Positions 22,863 through 33,425 of a DNA stretch of 64,000 nt are shown piece by piece. Within the stretch, counting starts at the first letter, position 1, and every line of letters begins with the position of its first letter. The stretch spans positions 29,197,555 through 29,261,554 of the forward strand of contig NC_049901.1 of assembly GCF_001411555.2 (NCBI RefSeq). Direction: 5' to 3'. The stretch is from Juglans regia. Lineage: Eukaryota; Streptophyta; Magnoliopsida; Fagales; Juglandaceae. The translations under genes and the position numbers were made by a program. Below the pieces are notes generated by a model. The model was not told where the DNA came from. It made no database searches and worked only from the letters and a program-made list of their open reading frames with translations.

Positions 22863-23636
22863 GTGGTTGAGGCAATGGGGTGCAGATAAGTGGCTATGGT
22901 GGTTTTGATCCGTGGCCATGAACGAAGGTGGGGTGGTGGCTGTGGTTCACGGTGCCCTCCAAGAATGCTCTATTTTTGGGAGATAAAACAAAGGATTTTG
23001 ACTTGGTAGAAGCGGTGGGTTGTTGTTTCCCGTGGTTGTGGAACGCGGTTCTGGTGGTTGGTCTGGGCGGATGTTTGACGATTGGCTCTGGTCTGGTGAT
23101 TGTGGAATGCGGTTCTGGTGCGGCATGACTTCCTTGGTGGTGCCTCGATGGTTGACGATTGGTGCATCACTTCTTGTCCCCATCGTCCGAGAATGGAGGG
23201 TCACTCATATTCTCCATTCACTTGCCAGTGTGGATCCTTTAATACTAGTCATCATAGGCGAGTGTCAGGGACGATGCGTCCCTTCTGTCCCCTTCGACTT
23301 GTTTCTTGTGCAAAGCATTTCCTTTCTGTTTGCACAATTCGTGGGCAAGGCCCCTTGGGTATTTTTGGGTCGCTGGGGAAAAGGCAGGTTACAGCTCGAG
23401 AGGGGCTTTATCATCTGGCCAGGCCCAACCCAGTGGGACCGGGGAGGGAATTATCCCCTCCAAAGGGCATTACCAACAAATTCATCCTCATTCAACTACC
23501 CTTCAATTGTGGATTTCTTCAATTCCGTACCAATTAAAAATAAACAAATGGGAAGATAGATGAGAAAAACATGTGATGTTGGGGGGTTTCTAGTCAACAC
23601 CAGCACGCTGGCCGGTTTGAGGTACGAGGCATTACA
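22706..23636 (-). mobile_element. Probable 5' part of another gypsy LTR (minus strand)
   Basis: The right edge, read on the minus strand, is TGTAATGCCTCGTACC at 23636, the style of gypsy LTR starts seen elsewhere here. A (GA)n microsatellite lies at 22818-22860 and a TATATCATG block at about 22768. The left part is lost where the family-1 LTR abuts. Overlapping open frames in this interval have no domain features. Confidence 0.45.
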
Positions 23637-23892
23637 AAATTACTAAATTAAACTAGAGACGCCTTGTTGGAATTATTATTATTCTTATTATTATTATTAT
23701 TATTATAATCATTATAAAGGACAGATGTGACTCTCCACCTATCTTCCTGTATGATTAAATATTGTCTCCATGTCTTTATTTTATGACAATCATATTACTC
23801 ACGCTTATTATATATATTAAGATAAACAATGCTCGAGTACGACTTGAACACCATTAATAATGAAGGAACACAAGCAAACCAAATAGCTAGCC
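23637..23892 (+). promoter_or_regulatory. Upstream region of BAHD gene 2
   Basis: There is an (ATT)n run at 23675-23705 and a TATATATTAAG box at about 23811-23821, some 75 bp before the ATG. The leader ends AAATAGCTAGCC then ATGG, a good plant start context shared with BAHD gene 1. Only about 250 bp separates the ATG from the nearest transposon edge. Confidence 0.5.
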
Positions 23893-25218
23893 ATGGAGAT
23901 CAAAGTTGAGATGATCAATAGAGAGGCAATAAAGCCTTCCACTCCAACTCCTCATCACCTTAGATGCTTCGATCTCTGCCTTTTAGATCAACTCCAACCC
24001 CAAGTTTATATACCATTGGTGCTATTCTACTCCAACAACAGTGATGGCAGTTCTTTTCCCGACCATTTCAAGGCTGCTGATATATCCCTTAGGCTAAAGA
24101 CATCGTTGTCTGAAACCCTGAGCCGTTTCTATCCACTTTCTGGGAGAGTCAAAGATAATGTCTCAATTGAGTGCAACGACGTTGGAGCTGATTATTTGGA
24201 AGCTAGAGTCAACTGTTGTCTCTCAGACATTCTTGAACAACCCGAACAGAAAATGTTGTACCACTTTCTTCCTAAAGAGATTGAATCTCTGCAAGCAAGC
24301 ACAGACCGTTTGGTTCTAGTTCAAGTTAGTTTCTTCGAATGTGGAGGAATGGCCATTGGCGTGTGCGTCTCCCACAGGGTAGTCGATGCAGCTGCGACTA
24401 GCATGTTCATTCACAGCTGGGCTGGCATGGCTCTTGAACCGTTTACCGATGAGGCAGTGCTGCTACCGGAATTCAGTGCAGCATCTCGCATACCACCAAG
24501 AATTGAGTACAAAGTCGCGGCGCCAGCCATGAGCTTGGTGAACGAGACGACTGTTACGAGGAGGTACGTTTTCGATGCATCAAAGATTGCATCTCTCAAG
24601 GCAAAAGCCGCCAGCGCTAGAGTTGCGCAACCCACACGTGTTGAAGCGGTGTCATCTCTCATTTGGAAATGTGCAATAACCGTCTCAAGGTCAAAACGCC
24701 AATCTATAATGCCATCTACACTGACGCAAATGATCAATATCCGCGGAAGGCTTGTCCCGTCATTTCCAAAAAATGCTTTTGGGAATCTCGTGTGGTCTTT
24801 TGGGGCACAAACAGCTGACGCTGAGATACACTTGCACAGCTTGGTTATTGAATTAAGGAAAGGGAAAGAAGCTTTTAGTGAAGATTATGCAACAAAATTA
24901 CATGGGGACGAGGCTTTCTCTGTGATTAGTCAGCATGTCAAACAGTTTGGTAAGCTTCTCGCCTCAAAGGATATGCACCAAATTTGCTTTTCTAGTTGGT
25001 GCAGATATCCACTATATGAGGCTGACTTTGGGTGGGGGAAGCCAACGTGGGTGACACTTGCTAGTTTGGTATTCAAGAACGTCGTAGTTCTGATGGATAC
25101 GAGAGATGGCAGCGGAATAGAAGCTTGGATTACTCTTAGTGAAGAAGACATGGCATTATTTGAACGAGAGAAAGAGCTGCTTGAATTTGCATCCTTCAAC
25201 CCTAGTGTTCATAATTAA
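23893..25218 (+). CDS. BAHD acyltransferase 2 (vinorine synthase-like clade)
   Basis: This intronless 441-residue protein is of full family length. HXXXD is HRVVD at residues 161-165 and DFGWG is canonical at 378-382. The family blocks FYPLSGR and NAFGNLVW (about 294-301), and the C-terminal GSGIEAWITLSEEDMALFE, are present. It aligns end to end with BAHD gene 1, with small indels near residues 48-56 and 116-135 and in the 200-210 loop. The residues lining the putative acceptor pocket (127-137, 200-212, 300-310) vary most, which suggests different substrates. Expected role: cytosolic acyl-CoA-dependent acylation of a specialised metabolite. Its 3' end and 3' flank are the source, or sister, of the repeated fragments at 39504, 41331 and 43161. 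With all motifs intact it is the better candidate for an active enzyme. Confidence 0.94.
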   Translation: MEIKVEMINREAIKPSTPTPHHLRCFDLCLLDQLQPQVYIPLVLFYSNNSDGSSFPDHFKAADISLRLKTSLSETLSRFYPLSGRVKDNVSIECNDVGADYLEARVNCCLSDILEQPEQKMLYHFLPKEIESLQASTDRLVLVQVSFFECGGMAIGVCVSHRVVDAAATSMFIHSWAGMALEPFTDEAVLLPEFSAASRIPPRIEYKVAAPAMSLVNETTVTRRYVFDASKIASLKAKAASARVAQPTRVEAVSSLIWKCAITVSRSKRQSIMPSTLTQMINIRGRLVPSFPKNAFGNLVWSFGAQTADAEIHLHSLVIELRKGKEAFSEDYATKLHGDEAFSVISQHVKQFGKLLASKDMHQICFSSWCRYPLYEADFGWGKPTWVTLASLVFKNVVVLMDTRDGSGIEAWITLSEEDMALFEREKELLEFASFNPSVHN

Positions 25219-25508
25219 ATGATAATCTTTGTTTCAAGTTGTCTGGAGTGTAATTAGTGTGCTTGCTAATACTATGATTAATGTAAAAGGTTTAATATTT
25301 GTTCTATACTTTTTTTCTTTCACTCCATGGATTAATGCTTCAATTAAAAATGTATATATTTATCCATTTATGTTTGCAACTTGTTGATCTCTAATGATGT
25401 ATTATTATTATTATTAGAGAAAATCTTATAACCAGCCCATTTGGTTATCTCATAAAACCAACCTCCAACCAAAATACGACACATTAGCATGTTAGCACCA
25501 TTACTATG
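25219..25508 (+). other. 3' flank of BAHD gene 2, homologous to the downstream array
   Basis: Sequence 25219-25395 (ATGATAATCTTTGTTTCAAG onward) is repeated almost unchanged behind each BAHD fragment at 39648, 41475 and 43305. It ends at an (ATT)n run at about 25398-25416. ATTAATGTAAAAGG may serve as a poly(A) region. Confidence 0.75.
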
Positions 25509-27419
25509 TGTAATACCCAGCTCCTTCTTCTTACGTACGCTTCTCTATTTCTGATGTATGTTTCGTCTTGATGACGTAAGCAAATCCCGAAAGCAGAGAT
25601 TATGTGATCATCAGCCTTTCTCACTAGCGACTGCGAGCCACGTTATGCGTGCCGAACCATGATGGCGTGCCTCGAAAGATATCGTGTGACTTCTAGGGCA
25701 TGCCCAGTGTTTTAAATATGCTGGAAATATTTATAAGGAGTATTTTCATCATTATTGAATTAAGATTTCATCTTAAATACGACAATCATAATATTATTGA
25801 AGAGCTCCAAAAACATTATAATTGCCGGAAATCATTTTAATATTATTATTAAAATGATTTCAATTATTTAAGATATTATGATATTTAAATTATGTTGAGA
25901 ACTTTTATTAATTAAATGGTTTAACCCTTTTAAATATGTTAAGTGAGACTTCATCATTTTATTAATGATGAAGAATATTATTTTATAAACTAAAGTTAGT
26001 TTGAAATAATATTTACCTTAATTCCTCTAAGTGCTTTTAATTAAGTTAATGTTTTACGCATCTTCAAATCAGTGTTTTAATTCCTCGTTGTTAGATCGTT
26101 ATGTAGATCCCCAGACGAAAGGACTGGGTTAAATACCTAGACCCCTCTCTTTCCCTCTCATTTTCCCCGTAACCCTCTCTCTCCTCCCTCTCTCAAGCGT
26201 ACGCTGTACGCAGTTCCACCCACGCCGAACGGCTTAAGGCCTCAGCTAGGCACCGCCGTGCGTCGCCTGTCCTCACCGCCGACACCAATGGCTTGCTCTC
26301 CCTGCGGCGAGTCCATCCATGCCAACCTCTCCCTCTCACGCTCTCCCTTTCTCCATTTCGGAACTGCACAGCCCGAATGGGCTTAGTGTGCATAGCGCCG
26401 CCGTGCGCCGCCCTCCAACGCCACCACTCCCTCGGCAGCTTCCTCTACCACCGACCACCACTCCCCAGTGAGCTTGGCCTCTGTTATGCAGCCACCTCCC
26501 GTCCGTCGCACACACGCACGCACAAGGAGACCCACGCAGCCCCTAGCGCAGCCGTGCGCGGCACCCACGGCCACCTAGCAACACCATGGCTCCTCCCCGA
26601 GCTCCTCCACGTGGCCCATGGCCAAAAACCCCCTCCTCTACCTCACGGCTTCTCCCTCTCTCACGCACGGGTTGCACACCGTGCACCGCCACCCACGGCT
26701 GGTAGCCACCACCATCAGCCTCCTCAGGCCGCCACCAAGCGAACCCAACCTCCCTTGGCTTCGATCTGCCACCCACGAGAGCACACTCTCTCTCACTCTC
26801 CCATGGCTTCTCCTCCACGGTATGGCTAGATCCGCCACCGTGAGCCACCGTGGCGCCACCTCGACGCCACCACGAGATTCACCGCACCTCCCTTAGCCAA
26901 GCCCTAGGTCCAAACCATCACTTTATGTGGTGGGTAACCACGGCACGTGATGGACAGTCACTGCATGTGATTGACCGCCACTGTACACGGCTAGATCCGC
27001 CGTGTTATGCCCCTTGCCATCATCACAAGGCCATCACGAGCCCTTCCAAGACCACACCTATCTATCCAAACACCTAAACAGTCACCGTACGTGAGTTAGC
27101 CGCCACGTACGACTCTTCCGACATCATCGGCTATGACGGTCAACGAGCAACGCACGGGTTATCCCGTCGATGGTATAACCCTCTATCCCTCGTAATTATA
27201 TTAGATATTGATTAGTTGACTAGGTTGTGGACTGTGCTGTTAGTATTTATGGAGTTGTGGCATTGTGATGAAGTGTTGGGCATTTTGTGTAGTGAAGTGT
27301 TGGGCTTATCTGTGTTGTATGGAGTTGCATTGTGCCGTGTAGTGTGCTGTGATGTGTTGGGCGTAATTGGGAAGTGTGCTGTGTAGTGTGATTGGGGAAT
27401 ATGTGCTGTAATGGTGGCG

Positions 27420-28690
27420 TGGTGTATGTGGAATGGAAACAGTGCACACTGAGTGTACTCTGTGTGTATGTGGCGTATTGTATATGTAGGGGGTACAAAT
27501 GGAATGTGCTCCATGTGATGGTGAGATGCACCATATGGCAGGTACGCCATAATGGTGATATGCCGTGGTGTGTATGAAGGGAGTACACGATGGGTGTACT
27601 CTGTGTGGGGTATAGTATATGTGAGGAGTACAAGTGGAGTGTACTCAGTGGCGTAGTGCGTGTAAGAGGAGTACATGTGGAATATACTCCATATGGTGGA
27701 GTAATGCACCATGTGGCGGACATGCCATAATGGTGATGTGGCATGTGGAATGAGAACAGTACACGTTGGGTGTACTTTATGTGTGGCGTAATGTGAGATA
27801 AGGAGAGTATATGTAAAATATACCCTCCTGGCGTATTGTGGAACGAGATGAGTACAAGTGGAGTGTACTTAGTGGCGTAGTACGTGTAAGAGGAGTACAT
27901 GTGGAATGTACTCTATGTGGTGGACGATGCACCATATGGCGTGTATGCCATAATGGTGATGTGGCATGTTGTATATGTGGGGAGTACATGTGGAATGTAC
28001 TCCATGAGATGGTGAGATGTACCATATGGCGTGTATGCCATAGTGGTGATGTGGCGTAACATGCATAGAGTATATGCAGAGCGTATTCTATGTAGTGGAG
28101 CGACGTACCATATGGTGAGTATGCCATAATGGTGATGTGGCGTAATGCATGTGGATGGAGTACACAAGGAGTGTACTCCATGTGATATAGTAACGTACCA
28201 TATGGCGAGTATGCCATAGTAGTGATGTGTCGTAGTGTGTATGAAGGGAGTATACGAGGAGTGTACTCCATGTGATATGGTGATGCACCATATGGCAGGT
28301 ATGCCACAGTGGTGATGTGGTATGTATGTGGGGAGTGCATGTGGAATGTACTCTATGTGGTGGAGTGATGCACCATATGGCAGGGATGCCATAATGGTTA
28401 TGTGTCGTAGTGTGTATGAAGGGAGTATACAGGGAGTGTACTCCATGTGATATAGTGATGTACCATATGGCGGGTATGCCATAGTGGTGTACTCCATATG
28501 ATGGGTGATGCACCATATGGCGTGTATGCCATAGTGGTGATGGGACGTATGTAAAGGGAGTACGAGTGGAACGTACCCCATGTGATGGAGTGATGTACCA
28601 TATGGCAGGTATGCCATAGTGGTGACGTGGTATGTATGAAGGGAGTATACATGGAATGTACTCCACGTGGCAGCGACATTCCGTGTGGCG
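27420..28690 (+). repeat. Minisatellite, about 88 bp x about 11, in the giant LTR
   Basis: The landmark R(C/T)ACCATATGGC occurs near 27528, 27708, 27928, 28018, 28106, 28195, 28284, 28370, 28460, 28508 and 28586, mostly 86-90 bp apart. Each unit also contains GGAGTACA...TGTACTCC (an 8-bp hairpin stem) and the palindrome CCATATGG followed by ATGCCATA. The tandem His/Tyr/Thr-rich minus-strand open frames here are translations of this repeat, not proteins. Confidence 0.88.
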
Positions 28691-28850
28691 TGTCGTATAG
28701 ATAAGGATGATTATGTGTTTGATAGGCGTGGAACGTGATGGATAGTGTCGGGAACTGTGGAACAGTGTCCCGAAATAGTTATGGCGTAGCCTGTAGTCCG
28801 AGGTGACAGGTGTCACTGTGATAGAGTTATGGCCAAGAGTATGCGCAAAG

Positions 28851-29042
28851 TAGTGGAACAAGTATAAGAGTGCGCAGCGGAAGCATGACTGGAGGAATGT
28901 CACGAAGTGACATGACTACTGATAGTCGTGCTTGTGATGGGTGAAGTAGTGGAATAAGTGTAAGAGTACGCAGCGGAAGCATGACTGGGTAACGTCACGA
29001 AGTGACGTGGTTATTGGAAGTCATGCTTATGATGGGTGAAGT
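28851..29042 (+). repeat. 96-bp direct repeat x2
   Basis: TAGTGGAACAAGTATAAGAG...GATGGGTGAAG at 28851 recurs at 28947. Both copies hold the palindrome GTCACGAAGTGAC. Confidence 0.85.
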
Positions 29043-31125
29043 GTTAAAGTGTAGGAATGGCATAATTAGAACATGATGAGATGTCACGATGTGACGAGAG
29101 TACGCAAGGGACCGTACTCGTGATGAGTCAGGAGTTGACATAGCAGTGTTGGGTAATGCGACAAAGTCACGGTGTAGCTTGGGGTTAATTCCGAGCTATA
29201 TAACGTGACATGAAACATAGTTATGAATGGAATCTTGTCGTGTTAAGTGTTGGGATGAACTGTCAAAGGGGATGGTTAGCGTGAAGAGTCATGCTAGCTG
29301 GGTTAAGAGGAGATTGGTATCGGAGTATGGCCCTTGTCCCTATGAGCAGGTGATCAACGTGTTATATATGTTGATCTTAGGTGATAAAGGGGTAAGGTAC
29401 CTGTGTAATATGATGAGAGACACGTGCTGGACAGATTCACCATATGTAATGGGTAATCTATCATGAGCATAGTTGCACGGTGTGTAAGCCTCAGAGTTGG
29501 CTTAGAGCCATGTGTCTTGTATGGATGGGAATGAGGATTTAGTGTGGGCCAAGATGCATGAAGGTAGTGACGGGCATATTATCTAGGACTGAGATGTGTG
29601 ATTCCATCGGTCGGAATCATGCATCGAATGTGGTTGTAAGAAGAGTAAGACGAATGTCTTAGTGTCTTAATCTTAAGGTGAATAATGGGTTCACCTTAGT
29701 GGATGAGCACTCGAGATAAGACTTTTGAGTTGGAAGTTGTGGTGACCGTAAGTGGTCCCCGAAGGGTTTAACATAGTGAAGGGCATGTAAGTGCATGAGA
29801 TAGAATGAGAGTGTTCTAAGTATAGCGTAGTTCTATTTATAGTTTAAGTTACTTATGCATTAGATAGAGAATGATACTAAGGTTATGTGTATGCATGTAG
29901 GTTGCCATCTAACAAGCACATGAATGGACTGAATGACATGCAAGTAGCATGGAGTCCAGGTAAGTGTAACGTTCATACTCTTCTAGATTCTTTATAAGAT
30001 AAAAGAAAATGAAAACGAGAGCTTTTCCTTTATGACACTTTAAGAAAAGACTAAAGACGTTTTAAGGAAGAAAATGCTAAGTGTTCAAAGGTATAAGTAT
30101 GTACGGCCCCTCCTTGGCAGCCCCTGTTTACGCACCCAAAGTATTAATTGTACGCATGTGAATGGATGACTATACGTTGTATCTATTGTATGGTTTTTCT
30201 AAGAAAATCTATAAATTGATGAAGATGCATGAAAGGCATGAAAGCGGATGCTTTTGTGAATCCTACGAACCGACGCTCTCATGTGCGCCACGAGGTAACG
30301 CTCGTAGATGCCATGATTGACGACATTCAAGGTGACACTTATGGGATGCCACGAAACCTGACGCTTAAGCCCATGTATGTTCTTAAACGAAGTTTTTCAT
30401 GAACGAACTGTTAAAGAGAGGATAGAACTGAAATGAACTGAAAGACGAAAAGACCTTTTTCGGGCTTACGCCCCAAACAATATTTTCTCACGGAAAGAAA
30501 TGTTTTCTCATAAAAAGAAATGACTGTTAAATGAAAGAACGAACAGAATGAAAGCTTAAGCTCTTTCGAGCTGACATGAACGAATGAATGAAAAGCAAGA
30601 AAGAAAGAAATGAAAGCATGAATGTATGAAGACACATAATGGCCACATGACATGAATAAAAAGGGTACCGATGAATGGGCAGATTGCAATGCCGGGTAAG
30701 TAGTGCTGGTAGTGCACCTATGTTAGGCACGCACATAATAGTATGTATGAATGATGAATCCATGAATGAAAACCTATATTGTTATATTTTAACTGTATGA
30801 AGTAATGCTTACGAGTCTTCGACTCATTTTAGTTTTTAGGCATGTCCCTCCCCCACAGGAACTGCATGATCGGGACGGACACGGCCCATGGGGAAGAGCA
30901 AGGAAATCTAGGCACGAGTTTTAAATATACGAGAGGTCTTTTTTATTATAAGATTTATGTTTTCCGTTGTAACCCTCTTTTATTATCAAAGCACATTTTA
31001 TTTATAAACGTGGAGTCTCGCACCCTGGGTATGCAAGTGAAAAGTTTTAAACAAGGCGGTAATTCCCATCGTCCTTTTTATAAAAATATTTTGGAAAAAG
31101 TCCCACCACAAGGACGGGCGTTACA

Positions 31126-32571
31126 CTATGCATCCCACTACACCTGAATAGCACACTTCATTCCCCTAAATCCCTTTCTTCCTATTAGAACTCACACCCG
31201 ACGGCACCCCACTCCATCCCAACCCAAACTCGATGACACCCCACTCATCCCCAATGGTAGAGAACCGGCAACTGCCTTTCAAAGGAGCTCGCACTCGACA
31301 ACACCCCACTCATCCCTGATGACAAGAAATCGCATTTTCATCAGCTAGTAAAATATGTATATTTTGAACTTTTCATGCTTAATAGAACTTGTATTGGTGT
31401 TAGATCTCATTTTGAAGTGATTGTAATCTGGGCTATTGAAATTATCTTGGCATATGGATTGATAACTCATCTAACTCCATGAATACCAAATGTTTGTAAA
31501 AAAGTCTCAAAGGCCCTTCGGCCACTGCTCATTACCTATCATTGGTGCATCTCACCCCATTATTCTTGATGACCAGGATGACATGTGTTTTAGTTAGATG
31601 TGATTATGGTAGTATTCTATTAGTTAGAAATCTTTAACTGGCTTAGACTTATAAAAAAAAAAAAAAAGGTTAGAAATTAGACCAGAGAAAAGCTTCATGT
31701 GCTCCCTTAAGGTGAGTTGAAGTATAGCTCAAACCTTGAATTTGTTAGAAAATTCAATAAATGAGAATATAGAACATAAGATGAGAATAAAGACACTGCT
31801 AACATTGAACACCTTCTGCATATTTATAGGGTGCGGATGGACTGCTTTTGATATATTGGAACCCAGTGAGAGGATTACTATTGGGCTTTAGTTTTGCTTT
31901 ATCTGTTTTGTCATTATACCTCAACACTTCGTGATGGGTATTCACATCATTATTCCTTTCGGTCTTTGGGTTTATTCACTTGCATATGAGCATGTGAAGA
32001 CTATGATCAAGTTGGTCAATTTTGGAAATCAAATATCAGAGGGTAACAGAAGTGATGTGGAAATTCTTGATCAGTTCACAGTTGAACCATGAGCCTTCGG
32101 TAAAGCGTGGAGCTGTGCAGTTGGGAAGCTAGTTGCTAATTTCAGTGTAGTGGGCTACGCGATTTCTCCTCTTTCTATTTTCGATCTCCTGTGTTTTGGT
32201 CTATTGTGTTCATTCGACAATTGCTTACGTGTTGGATTAGGATTGGAAGGCTGGTTTTCTTATAAAACTAGATGGGCTGTTTAGAAGCGTTTCCCTTATT
32301 CTTCTTATTATTATTAGGAAGAATCTTATAGCCGGTCGGGCTGACCTTTTCCTAAAAACAGCCCTCTAATAATTTAATGCCATGTAGACGTTCTATTTAC
32401 ACTAAATTGAGACTGCATGCAGGAAAAAAGTCCAAGAGTGACACACAGATCCCCCTTTCAGATCTCCCCCTCTTTGCACATATCTCTTCATCGGCAAAGC
32501 TTCATCATTTTTAGATGAAGATCAACAAGAAAACATCATTTTCAGTGTGGAAAAATATCTACCACACGCCT
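31126..32571. other. Intergenic, no gene recognised
   Basis: I see no supported coding region. There is an imperfect repeat of ACACCCCACTCATCCC (31200-31320), an A-run at 31650-31666, and at about 32305 an (ATT)n run followed by GGAAGAATCTTATAGCCGG, like the sequence after the (ATT)n run at 25416. Confidence 0.5.
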
Positions 32572-33425
32572 TGTAACATTTGGGCTCTAAGCCTAGTTCT
32601 TTTGAAGTCAGCCCGGTTGCACGAAGCCTAGCCCACGAGCACTTGATGAGAGGCTCAAATGACGTCGTTTTGGTGAGTGTTTAATTCACCTTTTCTGCTG
32701 CACTGTTTTTCTTCTCCACGGTTTCTTCCCACTGCACTGCATTTCTACATATCGCTCAAATCGTGCGCACCAACCCATAACCCTTGCAGTTGATTTTAGC
32801 TCTTACCATGCTCAAGAAACGGACTCACACATTTCTGCAGACATTTCAATCGATTCCTCTCAATTTCTCTATCCCTTCATTGTGCGTTCGACTCAAGGTG
32901 TTAGAGCTTAGCTTGTGACTCCACTGCAGTATTGTTCGACATCTTGAACAACCGTTGGTAACTTCTTCTCTCAATCCGGCATCTCTCTTTCTTTTTTATT
33001 TTTTTTTCTTCCTTCTTCTTCCTTTTCTTCTGGTTTTCCTCACGCATGCCTCTCTTCTATTCGGTTTTCTCTGTTTTGTTTACACACACAAACCACTCTG
33101 TTTTGCTTGCTGTACACACACACTCTAGCTTCTCAAGCCTTCCTTGTGCAGGTCACTTTCTCTTTCACTAGAGATTGCTGTGAATTTTCTGGGCATAGAC
33201 TACAGTGGGTTGTTTTGGTTCGAAGTGGTTTGAAGTTTTTCGTGACTCTGTTGGGTAAGTCACTCCCGAAGCCTTTGGTAGGGTTTGAATATTGTGGTTG
33301 ATTGTGAAATGTAGTAATGTTATTGATTTGATTATGGTGTGGGTAAGATTTTTGCACTACTGCAGTGACTTTTGGCAATCTATTACAGTTATAAATTTAT
33401 ATTGTGTTAAAGTTTTATATGTTGG

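Larger units (their letters stand above)
25509..31125 (+). mobile_element. Giant solo LTR, 5.6 kb, with CTATG target duplication
   Basis: It starts TGTAATACCCAG and ends GGACGGGCGTTACA, flanked by identical CTATG at 25504-25508 and 31126-31130. No gag or pol is inside: the long open frames are shadows of a CT/CA-rich block (26160-27060) and a minisatellite (27420-28690). The 3' end (30940-31125) has the usual GGAGTCTCGCACCCTGGG / AAAAAGTCCCACCAC layout of gypsy LTR ends. At 5617 bp it is more than twice as long as any other LTR in the window. It separates BAHD gene 2 from its downstream fragments. Confidence 0.85.

Noticed and set aside
26193..27077. A 178-codon proline/histidine-rich frame and its antisense partners
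   Set aside because: Inside a solo LTR with proven ends; low-complexity composition.
27528..28690. Regular spacing of about 88 bp suggesting a CRISPR-like array
   Set aside because: The whole unit repeats, there are no unique spacers, and the genome is eukaryotic.
27212..28903. Long minus-strand frames of up to 271 codons with repeated His-Tyr-Gly/Thr motifs
   Set aside because: They are translations of the 88-bp minisatellite, open in several frames because the unit lacks stops.
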